This document shows, one piece after another, positions 44,810-52,646 of a stretch of 64,000 nucleotides of DNA; position 1 is the stretch's first letter, and each line of letters opens with the position of its first letter. Under the pieces are notes generated by a model. It was not told where the DNA came from and ran no database searches. It saw only the letters and a list, made by a program, of their open reading frames with translations. The stretch covers positions 62,001 through 126,000 of the forward strand of contig NZ_JAQZSJ010000006.1 of assembly GCF_029360585.1 (NCBI RefSeq). The letters run 5' to 3'. The DNA is from Cohnella caldifontis (GTDB lineage Bacteria > Bacillota > Bacilli > Paenibacillales > Paenibacillaceae). The position numbers and the translations under genes were made by a program.

Positions 44810-46358
44810 CGAGATCGACATCCGGGAAGGTTTGACGCAGCTCATCGATTGGGAAGCGCTCGGCTTTACCGTTGCCGCGAAAGCGTCCAACGGCAAGGAA
44901 GCCCTGGAGGCGCTGGCATCTCAATCCCTCCATCTGGTGATCGCCGATATTTCGATGCCGGTGATGACCGGACTCGAGCTGATCAAGGAGATGCGGGCGA
45001 GGGGATTGACGCAGAGCGTCATCATCCTGAGCGCCTACAACGACTTCGAATACTTGAAGGAAGCCTTGAAATACCGGGTGGAAAACTATCTCCTGAAACC
45101 CGTGGACGATGACGAGCTGACCGCCACGCTGCTTCAGGTCAAGGAAGACATCCGTCAGGATTTGGCCGTAAGCATGCAGGAAAAAGAAAACCTGAACATC
45201 CTCCGCTCGAAGATCCTGAACCGGCTGGTAACCCGCAACATCAGCCCGTCCGAATTCTCGAACAAGGCCGATTTCCTGCAGATCGACCTGACCGCCGTAT
45301 CCTATCGGGTGATCTTGGTGGAGCTGGAGAACGTGAAGGATGGGTTCGAGCGGACCGGCGAGCCGGCCGAGCATTGGAAGCTGTTCTCCGCCCAGAACGT
45401 CTGCGCGGAAATCATGGGCGGCTATGCGGACGGCATTTGGTTCGAAGACGCCCTGCAGCACCTCGTGTTCATCGCGAAACAGCACGTTGCCGGCGAACCG
45501 GCCGACTATCACGCCGCGGCGGACGAAATCAAGGCGGCGCTCAAACGGTTCGTCAAGGAGCCCGCTTCCGTCATCATCGGTCCCGAAGTCCGCGGCGTCC
45601 GGGAAATCCATGCCTCCTATTTCGAAGCGATGAAGCTGCTGGATTACAAGTTCTATCTTGGCCGGGAAGCGACGATCAGCGAGCGGCGGATTCCTTCCCG
45701 GGCGGAAACGATCGACGTGGAAATCGAAGGCCGGATCCGGGAACTGGAGCGGTTCATCCTCGCCGGCGACGAGACCTCCTGCCTTCAGGTGACGCACGGC
45801 ATTTACGACGGCTTCAAGGAGCACGCGAAAATCGGCAAATCGCTCGTCCACCATGCCACGTTCGAGATCCTCATGTCGGCTTTGCGGTTGATCCGGGAAG
45901 CCAACGGCGACGTCTCCCAAGTGCTAGAGCGGCCGGAACGCTTGTACGAAGACATTTTGGCGCACAAGACGATCGACGACATGCGCGGCTTTCTCTGCGG
46001 GAAGCTGAAAGCGATCATGGGGTATCTCGCCCATTTGAAAAATGATCGTCCGCCCAAAGTCGTCATGAGCGTGCTGGACTACATGAAGCGCAACTACAAC
46101 AAGGAAATTTCCCTGAAGCAGGCCGCGGAGACCGTATTCGTCAATCCCGGCTATCTCGGCAAGCTGTTCAAGAAAGAAACGGGACTCAGCTTCCACGATT
46201 ACTTGAACAAGATCCGGATCGACAAAGCCCGGGAGCTGCTGCTGAACACCCGCCACTACGTCTATCAAGTATCGGAAATGGTCGGGTACAAGGACTACAA
46301 CTACTTCCACCGGACGTTCAAAAAATGGACCGGCAGGGCTCCATCGGAGCTGAAATAG
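44784..46358 (+). CDS. YesN-family response regulator with AraC-type DNA-binding domain
   Basis: 524 aa. Receiver with D8/D9 and phospho-acceptor D55 (VIADISMPV), a ~270-residue linker domain, and two AraC helix-turn-helices at the end (QAAETVFVNPGYLGKLFKKE and SEMVGYKDYNYFHRTFKKW). It partners the overlapping YesM kinase. The probable target is the RbsABC-type operon divergent from the kinase. Confidence 0.93.
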   Translation: MWKVLLVDDEIDIREGLTQLIDWEALGFTVAAKASNGKEALEALASQSLHLVIADISMPVMTGLELIKEMRARGLTQSVIILSAYNDFEYLKEALKYRVENYLLKPVDDDELTATLLQVKEDIRQDLAVSMQEKENLNILRSKILNRLVTRNISPSEFSNKADFLQIDLTAVSYRVILVELENVKDGFERTGEPAEHWKLFSAQNVCAEIMGGYADGIWFEDALQHLVFIAKQHVAGEPADYHAAADEIKAALKRFVKEPASVIIGPEVRGVREIHASYFEAMKLLDYKFYLGREATISERRIPSRAETIDVEIEGRIRELERFILAGDETSCLQVTHGIYDGFKEHAKIGKSLVHHATFEILMSALRLIREANGDVSQVLERPERLYEDILAHKTIDDMRGFLCGKLKAIMGYLAHLKNDRPPKVVMSVLDYMKRNYNKEISLKQAAETVFVNPGYLGKLFKKETGLSFHDYLNKIRIDKARELLLNTRHYVYQVSEMVGYKDYNYFHRTFKKWTGRAPSELK

Positions 46359-46432
46359 ATTTCCCCCAAAAATGACGCGAAGCGCTGCAGCCGATGCCGA
46401 TTACTTTCGGGGGAGCCCCCGAATACAAAAAA

Positions 46433-46454
46433 GCGGGGAACTTCAGTTCCCCGC
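46433..46454. terminator. Terminator hairpin, copy 1 of a duplicated 22-bp element
   Basis: Perfect 9-bp arms GCGGGGAAC/GTTCCCCGC with loop TTCA, preceded by a run of A residues (T-run on minus strand). The same element recurs at 46817-46838. Confidence 0.65.
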
Positions 46455-46560
46455 GAGACGCTTGGCGAAGCCGAAACCGGTATTCTTTGATAATCTTAGG
46501 ACCTATTCCAGGGATTCGAAAGATGGATCATCAATCACGTGGAGAAGAACTTTCGATCGA

Positions 46561-46740
46561 GTTGTGTAAAAAAATTACACAAAAGCTTCGTGTTCATAGG
46601 ATTTCAGCGGAATTATGCAAAAAAGTTACATAAAAGCATCGCGGCGACGGGAATTCGGCAAAGTTATGTAAAAAAGTTACATAAGAGCCTCGTGTTTAAG
46701 GGATATCGGCAGCGTTATGTAAAAAAGTTACGTATTGCAT
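46561..46740. repeat. Tandem palindrome array C, four units, 51-bp period
   Basis: Units begin at 46561, 46612, 46663 and 46714. Palindromes have 8-nt arms (TTGTGTAA/TTACACAA in unit 1, TTATGTAA/TTACATAA in unit 3) around a 5-nt A-rich loop; units 2 and 4 are slightly decayed. It fills the 468-bp gap between the convergent yesN and creatininase genes. Confidence 0.9.
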
Positions 46741-46815
46741 CGCGGTATCATGGTACGAACCCATTACGCCAGACGCCCCTAAGTTAGGTGCTTGTTAAAG
46801 GATTTTCAACGAGCT

Positions 46816-46839
46816 GGCGGGGAACTTCAGTTCCCCGCC
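46816..46839. terminator. Terminator hairpin, copy 2 of the duplicated element
   Basis: The same 9-bp arms and TTCA loop as at 46433-46454, here extended by one pair. The TGA stop of the creatininase gene lies in the loop. Confidence 0.6.
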
Positions 46840-47726
46840 TCCCCGTTCACGGGAGCGTAACGCTCGTACGGCTTCCACCTTGAGTTCCGCGATACCGCCG
46901 CCTGCCCGGGCCATGGCTGCGCCGTCGTCCAGTCACGAGCCGAGCGCAGCACCTCGCTCCATATTTCCTCGACCGTCGCGTAATCGATCGGAGGATGGGT
47001 GGACGGACGAAGTCCCGTTTTCATCCCTTCGACTTCCCGGCACAGACTGTCCAAGCACGCCTCCATGATCGCCCGGCCCCGCTCGGGCGATGCTTCTACG
47101 GCATCGGCCGCGAGCGCCAGCCGGCCCCCCGATCCGGGTTGATCCTCAAGGGCTTTGGCCTCCATGTCGATCAAGTCCGGGCGGAGGTACATGAGCTGCG
47201 AGATTTCGTAGGCGCCTGCATGATCCCCCTCATACCGCCCTTCCACCAGTTCGGGATCGCTCCGGACGAAGACGTTCACCGGCACCCGCTTCATGAACGC
47301 TTCCGCGGCCAGGCGCAAATCCCGCTGGTTGCCTCCGCTATGGCCGGAGATGACGACGATCGCCGAGAACCCCGCATTCGCGAAAGCGCGCAGCTGATAT
47401 AAGAAGAGATGCAGCATCACCGCGGGCGGAATGCCCGTGAAATGGGGGTTTTCCTCCCCGATCTCATCTTCCAGCCACCTGGCGTGGTAACCGGTCTCGT
47501 GAATGTGATACCCCATGGAAGGCGCTACGACGCCTCCGACCTTGCGGGCCGCTTCCTCGCACAGCCATTCGGCCTTGATCGTGTCCAGCCCGAACGCGCT
47601 GACCTGTCCGTGCGGCTCGCAGAGCCCGAGCGGCAAATAGACGACCGGGCATTCCGCCTGCCGCTTCTTGAATTCATGGGGCAGCAGTTCCGACCATAGC
47701 ACCTTAGCTCCAGTACTTGGTCTCAT
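46827..47726 (-). CDS. Creatininase family amidohydrolase/lactonase-like protein
   Basis: 299 aa. Metal-dependent hydrolase of the creatininase family; metal-site phrases LGLCEPHGQ, FGLDT, ISGHSGGNQ and GDHAGAYEIS are all present. Members open cyclic amides or related bonds. As last gene of the moc-like operon it could hydrolyse a lactone or amide product of the pathway, which is speculative. ATG 47726 overlaps the aldo/keto reductase gene by 23 bp and has only a weak ribosome site, implying translational coupling. Confidence 0.87.
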   Translation of the reverse strand: MRPSTGAKVLWSELLPHEFKKRQAECPVVYLPLGLCEPHGQVSAFGLDTIKAEWLCEEAARKVGGVVAPSMGYHIHETGYHARWLEDEIGEENPHFTGIPPAVMLHLFLYQLRAFANAGFSAIVVISGHSGGNQRDLRLAAEAFMKRVPVNVFVRSDPELVEGRYEGDHAGAYEISQLMYLRPDLIDMEAKALEDQPGSGGRLALAADAVEASPERGRAIMEACLDSLCREVEGMKTGLRPSTHPPIDYATVEEIWSEVLRSARDWTTAQPWPGQAAVSRNSRWKPYERYAPVNGEAGN

Positions 47727-48690
47727 ACAGGTTTCTCACCCATCTGTAATGGCGCCGGATCTCTTCGAACGCGTCGGCCGGCAGCGGTCCGCGGCTGGCC
47801 GCGGCGATGTTCTCGTCCGCGTACTGCGGCACGTGCATGGAGCTGATCGCCGTCGTCACGCCCGGATGCTGCAGCACGAACCGGATGGCCAGCTCGGCCA
47901 GGCTGTCCGCGTATTTCGGCACGAACGCTTCCTTCAGTTGGTTCACGCGGTCGATATAGACGCTGCGCGGCAAATAATCGAAATAGTTTTTGCGGAAGTC
48001 GCCTTCCTCGAATTCGGTGTCTTCTCTCAGGAAGCCGGTCAATCCGCCTTCGTCCAGGATGCAGCGGGCGATGACCGCCACGTTGTTCTCCTGGCAGATC
48101 GGGATGAGACAGTCCAGCGGCAGCGGATCGAAAATGTGGAACACCGTCTGCACGGAGTCGATTTTCCCGGTCTGGACGAGCGTCAGCGCGAGGTCGTGGC
48201 GTTGGTCGGGCAGGGAGATGCCGATGCCGCGGATTTTGCCTTCCTGCTTCAGCTGCAGCAGCTCTTCCATCCAATAATCGACCTTATCCCATTGGGGCCA
48301 ATATTGGTGGAGCTGCATGAGGTCGATCGTTTCCACGCCCAGCAGACGGAGGGAAATCTCGGCGCTTTCCCGCAGCCAGCCCTTCGGAAACGCCGTTTCC
48401 ACGGGAATCGGCTGCCCCCAGCCCAGGTTGCCGGGACCGCGGGACTGGATTTTCGACGCGATGAACGGCCGTTCGCCCTTCCATTCCTTCAGCGCCAGGC
48501 CGAGAATCCGCTCGGATTCCCCGTAATTGCGCGCGGTGTCGATCATCGTGACGCCTTTGTCCAGGCTGTGCAGGACGGAGCGGATCAAGTCTTTCTCGTC
48601 GTAGGAGCCGAACGAACCGCCCAGTCCCATCGCGCCGAAGCCGAGCCGGGACACTCGCGTCCCCAATTTGCCAAACGGATTATATTGCAT
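47704..48690 (-). CDS. Aldo/keto reductase
   Basis: 328 aa TIM barrel, NAD(P)H-dependent. The catalytic tetrad is D51, Y56, K80 and H128. Phrases MGLGGSFG at the N-terminus and ISSMHVPQYADENIAAA at the end are of the sugar/galactose-dehydrogenase-like branch. ATG 48690 follows AAAGGAATT. It lies 27 bp after the ferredoxin reductase gene in the operon; it may reduce or oxidise an aldose, ketose or inosose intermediate. Confidence 0.9.
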   Translation of the reverse strand: MQYNPFGKLGTRVSRLGFGAMGLGGSFGSYDEKDLIRSVLHSLDKGVTMIDTARNYGESERILGLALKEWKGERPFIASKIQSRGPGNLGWGQPIPVETAFPKGWLRESAEISLRLLGVETIDLMQLHQYWPQWDKVDYWMEELLQLKQEGKIRGIGISLPDQRHDLALTLVQTGKIDSVQTVFHIFDPLPLDCLIPICQENNVAVIARCILDEGGLTGFLREDTEFEEGDFRKNYFDYLPRSVYIDRVNQLKEAFVPKYADSLAELAIRFVLQHPGVTTAISSMHVPQYADENIAAASRGPLPADAFEEIRRHYRWVRNLYETKYWS

Positions 48691-48717
48691 GAGTTCAATT
48701 CCTTTCGGATAAAATGG

Positions 48718-49956
48718 TCAGGCCTTCAGTAGCTCTTTCAGGCGGAACCCGGCATCGGCCAACGATTCCGGCGACGGATGGGCCCGCTTCTCGATCAGCA
48801 TTTCGGCCAGGCGGATGTCCTTGGCGATGCCGCCGGGCGTTCCCATGCCGCTAGCCGAGACCAGCCGGCCCTCGCCGTCGAGGTGGAAATACAGCTTGCC
48901 GGCGTCTCCCAGATCGCGAAGCACGGTCGTATTCGAGGGATCCGCCAGTCCGGACACTTGAAGCGTCCGGTCGTATTGGTCGGACCAGAACCACGGCACG
49001 GCTCCGTACGGGGCACGGTCGCCCAGCATGTTGCCCGCGGCGTGCGTCCCTTGGTCCTGCGCGTTGCGCCAGGCTTCCAGCCGGATCCGCTTGCCCTCAT
49101 AGAGCGGATGCGGGAACGAGCAGCAATCCCCGGCCGCGAAGATGTCCGGATCCGACGTCGCCAAATATTCGTCGGCTTTGACCCCGTTCTCGATCTCGAG
49201 GCCGCATTCGGCCGCCAGCGACGTCTCCGGCACCGCGCCGATGCCGGTCACGATGACGTCGCACCGGACCCGGCTTCCGTCCGCCAGCGAGACGACGTAT
49301 TCCCCGCCTTCGCGGTTCACGCTTTCGATCCCCGTGCCGGTCTTGAAAGACACGCCGTTCCGCCTGTGCAGTTCCTCGACCATGGCGGCGATCGGCTCCG
49401 GCACGCCGCGCATCAAGATCCGCGGCGCCGCTTCGATCAGCGTCACCTCGCAGCCTTTCGCGCGGGCGCTGGCCGCGGTCTCCAACCCGATGAAGCCGCC
49501 GCCGATGACGACGGCCCGCTTGCCTGCCGCCAGACGGCCTCGGATCGCCAGCGCGTCCTCGAATTTGCGCAGGTACAGCATTTCGTTCGAGGCGTTCCCC
49601 GGCAGGCTCAACTTCCGGGGGTTCGCGCCCGTAGCCAGCAGAAGCCGTTCGTAGGGCACCCGCGCGCCGCCGGCGAGATGAACCTCATGGCTTGCGCGGT
49701 CGATCCGCGCGGCGGCGTCGCCGGACAGCAGCCGGATCCCGAGTTCTTCCAGCTTCGGCCGATCCAGGATCGTGACCGGCGCCGGCTCGCCGTCCTCGGA
49801 CAGCGCCTGCTTCGATAGAGGCGGGCGTTCGTAGGGGGCGTGGCGCTCGTCTCCGATCAGGGTGACGGCGCCCGTCCAACCCCGGGCCCGAAGCTCGGCC
49901 GCCGCCCGGGCGCCGGCTTCGCCCGCGCCTACGATGACCATTCCGTAATCTTTCAT
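48718..49956 (-). CDS. NAD(P)H:ferredoxin reductase, MocF/BphA4-like
   Basis: 412 aa flavoprotein. FAD-binding VIVGAGEAGARAA at the N-terminus, HAPYERPPLSK, the NAD-binding VVIGGGFIGLETA, and IFAAGDCCSFPHPL near residue 270. This is the reductase class that feeds Rieske ferredoxins of oxygenase systems. ATG 49956 follows AAGGAG and is 19 bp after the Rieske gene. It supplies electrons from NAD(P)H to the adjacent ferredoxin, as inferred from gene order. Confidence 0.9.
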   Translation of the reverse strand: MKDYGMVIVGAGEAGARAAAELRARGWTGAVTLIGDERHAPYERPPLSKQALSEDGEPAPVTILDRPKLEELGIRLLSGDAAARIDRASHEVHLAGGARVPYERLLLATGANPRKLSLPGNASNEMLYLRKFEDALAIRGRLAAGKRAVVIGGGFIGLETAASARAKGCEVTLIEAAPRILMRGVPEPIAAMVEELHRRNGVSFKTGTGIESVNREGGEYVVSLADGSRVRCDVIVTGIGAVPETSLAAECGLEIENGVKADEYLATSDPDIFAAGDCCSFPHPLYEGKRIRLEAWRNAQDQGTHAAGNMLGDRAPYGAVPWFWSDQYDRTLQVSGLADPSNTTVLRDLGDAGKLYFHLDGEGRLVSASGMGTPGGIAKDIRLAEMLIEKRAHPSPESLADAGFRLKELLKA

Positions 49957-49975
49957 GATGGTTGCTCCTTAGCCG

Positions 49976-50293
49976 TCAGATCTGGATATACACTTTGCCG
50001 TTCTCGAGCTTGACGGGATACGTCTTCAGGTCCACGCAGACCGGCGCGCGCTTCGCCGCGCCCGTCGGAATGTCGAAGCGGCCGTTGTGCTTGGGGCATT
50101 CGATCGTGCTGCCCATCACCAAGCCGTTCGACAGGTGGAACCGCTCATGCGTGCAGTAACCGTCGGAAGCGTAGAAGTCCCCTTTATCCGTCCGGTAGAT
50201 GGCGAAAGTCCGGTCTCCGTGGTCGAACCGGATCACGTCTTCTTCTTCGATGTCGTCTACTTCGCAAGCTTCGATCCATTCGGTTTGCGCCAT
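49976..50293 (-). CDS. Rieske [2Fe-2S] ferredoxin, MocE-like
   Basis: 105 aa soluble electron carrier. Cluster ligands C47-H49 (CTH) and C66-H69 (CPKH) are in place with 17 residues between the pairs. The N-terminal DDIEEEDVIRFDHGDRTFA resembles the MocE-type ferredoxin of rhizopine catabolism, recalled rather than searched. ATG 50293 follows GGGAGAG. It sits between the reductase and the di-iron membrane oxygenase genes. Confidence 0.92.
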   Translation of the reverse strand: MAQTEWIEACEVDDIEEEDVIRFDHGDRTFAIYRTDKGDFYASDGYCTHERFHLSNGLVMGSTIECPKHNGRFDIPTGAAKRAPVCVDLKTYPVKLENGKVYIQI

Positions 50294-50364
50294 TGTTCTC
50301 TCTCCCTATGCGTTTTGTCTACGATGGTGTGAATTCCGCGTGTTTCCTTAGCGATGCCTGCTCC

Positions 50365-51459
50365 TCAGCTCGTGTGCCATTTCGGGTCGGGAACGTTCGA
50401 TACGCCCCAATAATACGGATTCGCGGTCGCCGGAAGCGGCTTGACGATGACGTAAGCCGGATCGTGTCTTTGCTTCCGCAGCGCGACGTACACTTCCTTC
50501 AGCGCCGAGAACAGTCCCGGCATCGGCTTGGGGCAGTCGTGCTTCATCGCTTCGTGCAGCTTGGGCAATTGATGGTACGGAACCATCGGGTACATGTGGT
50601 GCTCGATATGGTAGTTCATGTTCCAATACAGGAACCGCAGGACCGGGTTCAGGTACATCGTCCGGGTGTTCAGGCGGTGGTCCAGCACGTCTTCGTACAA
50701 GCCCAGGTGTTGGGTCATGGCGTACAGGATGACGATGATGGAGCCGTAGAACGAAGGCAGGAACAGGTACATGGCGGGCAGGAAGCTGCCGGTCAGCACG
50801 CAGGTCGCGACGAGCGCGGCCAGGATCAGCAGGTAAATGCGCGCTTCCCAATACGTCTTGCGGCGTTCCGACTGCGGAATGTACTCGTTCTCCGTGTTGT
50901 CGACCTTGCCGAAAGCGTGGAGGAAGAACCGTTTGATCTCTTTCGGTCCGCCGTACAAGTGCACGACTTCCATGATCAGCACTTTCCAGACCGGCGGCCT
51001 TTCGGTCAGGATTTCCGGGTCGCGCCCGACGATGAACGTATCGGTATGATGGCGGGTGTGGCTCCAGCGCCAAGGCGTCGCCGAGCGGAGCATCATGAAT
51101 GACGCGATCTGGTAAATGACTTCGTTCATCCACGGCGTCTTGAACGCCGTGCCGTGCCCGCATTCGTGCCACCTGGAGTCGGCCGGCGTGGCATAGAGAA
51201 TGCCGTAAGCCAGGAACGCCGGGACCGCCCACCAGGTGCCCCAGGACAAATACCCGAGGTACCCCAGGATGATCAACCCGCCGAACCAGATGATCGTGTC
51301 CCGGATCGCCGGCCCGTTCTTGCGTTTCATCAACTCTTTCATCTGGGGCCGCGGAATCGGGGTCTGATACCAGTCGGCGGCCACCAGCCCTTTCTCCTCC
51401 GCCCGTTTCCCCTCGGGCCCGGTCAAGCTGTAATCCCTTTTGCCTGCGGTTGCAGCCAT
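50365..51459 (-). CDS. Membrane di-iron oxygenase of the fatty acid desaturase family, MocD-like
   Basis: 364 aa. Three His boxes: HECGH (98-102), HTRHH (134-138) and HIEHH (284-288), with four membrane helices between them, bind two irons. The family hydroxylates or desaturates; with Rieske ferredoxin and reductase genes next to it, the MocD branch (oxidative O-demethylation of rhizopine) fits better than lipid desaturation. ATG 51459 follows GAGGAGG. Substrate is inferred from context. Confidence 0.85.
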   Translation of the reverse strand: MAATAGKRDYSLTGPEGKRAEEKGLVAADWYQTPIPRPQMKELMKRKNGPAIRDTIIWFGGLIILGYLGYLSWGTWWAVPAFLAYGILYATPADSRWHECGHGTAFKTPWMNEVIYQIASFMMLRSATPWRWSHTRHHTDTFIVGRDPEILTERPPVWKVLIMEVVHLYGGPKEIKRFFLHAFGKVDNTENEYIPQSERRKTYWEARIYLLILAALVATCVLTGSFLPAMYLFLPSFYGSIIVILYAMTQHLGLYEDVLDHRLNTRTMYLNPVLRFLYWNMNYHIEHHMYPMVPYHQLPKLHEAMKHDCPKPMPGLFSALKEVYVALRKQRHDPAYVIVKPLPATANPYYWGVSNVPDPKWHTS

Positions 51460-51498
51460 TTGGACAACATCCTCCTCTTTAGATTTGGATTCAGACGA

Positions 51499-52476
51499 TC
51501 AGTCTTCGATCCACAAGCGATTGTCGAAGCGGAACTCCTCCCCGGGACCGATTCCTTTCGCCCCGGTCAAAGCGCGGTCATACGGGAGATTGAAAGCATC
51601 CGTGACGTACGTGTACGGCTCCAGCGAGAAAGCGGACGCCCATGGGGGCCGGAACGCCAGAACGAAGGGGAACCCCGGATCGACGCGGTAGGCGATCGTA
51701 TACCCGCGCGATTTCATCGCGATTCGGCACGTTCGGTCGCCGTCCAACATCTCGAGCATGTTGCAGCCGAGCACCGGGTACTCCCGCAGGTCGACGCCGT
51801 CCGCCGCCCGTATGCTGAACGAAGTCGCCTCCGGCAGTCCCGTCACGAACGCTTCGCTTGTGACCGGCCATTCCCGGGCGGCGGGCACCTGAAGCCGGAC
51901 CTCGTCCCCGTCTTCGGCGAAAATCGGGAAATACGGGTGCAAGCCGTATGCGAAGGGCGCTTCTTCCTTGCCTTCGTTGAGGATCGACGACTCCATGGTG
52001 AGAGCGCCTTCATAGAGCCGGTACGTTACTTCGAATAAGAGCGCATGCGGGAAGTACGCCATGATTTCAGGATGATCGGCATACCGGAACCGGCACGTCG
52101 CATACGCGCCGTCCTTTTCCGATGCCCCGTAATCCCTCACCTCCCATGCCTTCGAACTGATCTCGCCGTGCAGATGGTTTCCCGGTTCGTTCAGCGGGAG
52201 CCGGTACGTACGGCCTTGGTAAGAAAACGTGCCGTTCTTGATCCGGTTCGGCGGGTACAAGATCGGAATGCCGTATCGGAACGCAACGGACGGATCCTTC
52301 TTGAAATCTTGCGTTTGCTCGGGAGATTGAATGACTGGGCGTCCTCCGACGACGAATCGGAACAAGTTGTTGCCGATTTCCGGCACGATCGCCGCGTGCG
52401 CGTCGCGTTCCGCGTCCCGCAGCACGATGACGTGCAGCCCTTCTTCCGTTTCCGCCGCCGCCGAGTAAGTTGGCAT
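51499..52476 (-). CDS. Aldose 1-epimerase family protein
   Basis: 325 aa, galactose-mutarotase-like beta-sandwich. Phrases YGIPILYPPNRIKNGTFSY, NHLHGEISSKAWEV with the catalytic His and FAYGLHPYFPI are typical. It interconverts anomers of a free sugar. ATG 52476 follows GGGAGGG. It is the first gene of the six-gene operon, downstream of a LacI-type operator. Its presence suggests that the substrate or an early product is a reducing sugar. Confidence 0.88.
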   Translation of the reverse strand: MPTYSAAAETEEGLHVIVLRDAERDAHAAIVPEIGNNLFRFVVGGRPVIQSPEQTQDFKKDPSVAFRYGIPILYPPNRIKNGTFSYQGRTYRLPLNEPGNHLHGEISSKAWEVRDYGASEKDGAYATCRFRYADHPEIMAYFPHALLFEVTYRLYEGALTMESSILNEGKEEAPFAYGLHPYFPIFAEDGDEVRLQVPAAREWPVTSEAFVTGLPEATSFSIRAADGVDLREYPVLGCNMLEMLDGDRTCRIAMKSRGYTIAYRVDPGFPFVLAFRPPWASAFSLEPYTYVTDAFNLPYDRALTGAKGIGPGEEFRFDNRLWIED

Positions 52477-52539
52477 CGGGTTTGATCCCTCCCTGGGACT
52501 ATGATTTCAAGATGCTGTGATAGATTCATATAATGTTCA

Positions 52540-52551
52540 TGAAACGTTTCA
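52540..52551. promoter_or_regulatory. LacI/CcpA-type operator in the operon promoter
   Basis: Perfect palindrome TGAAACGTTTCA with central CG, 64 bp before the epimerase start. A possible -10 (TTATAT, 52528-52533 on the minus strand) lies just downstream, so a bound repressor would block transcription. The LacI-SBP regulator encoded next door is the first candidate, CcpA the second. Confidence 0.6.
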
Positions 52552-52646
52552 CGAACGATTGCAAATCAACTTTACCACAGGGGAAACGCTTCCGCAAGAG
52601 AAAAAAACGGCCGCGAATCCCTCGGTAAAAGCCGGTTCTATCAGGG

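Noticed and set aside
50365-51459. Lipid desaturase for membrane fluidity
   Set aside because: His boxes alone would allow it, but the gene lies in an operon with Rieske ferredoxin, ferredoxin reductase and sugar enzymes, so a catabolic oxygenase is the better reading. It remains a fallback.
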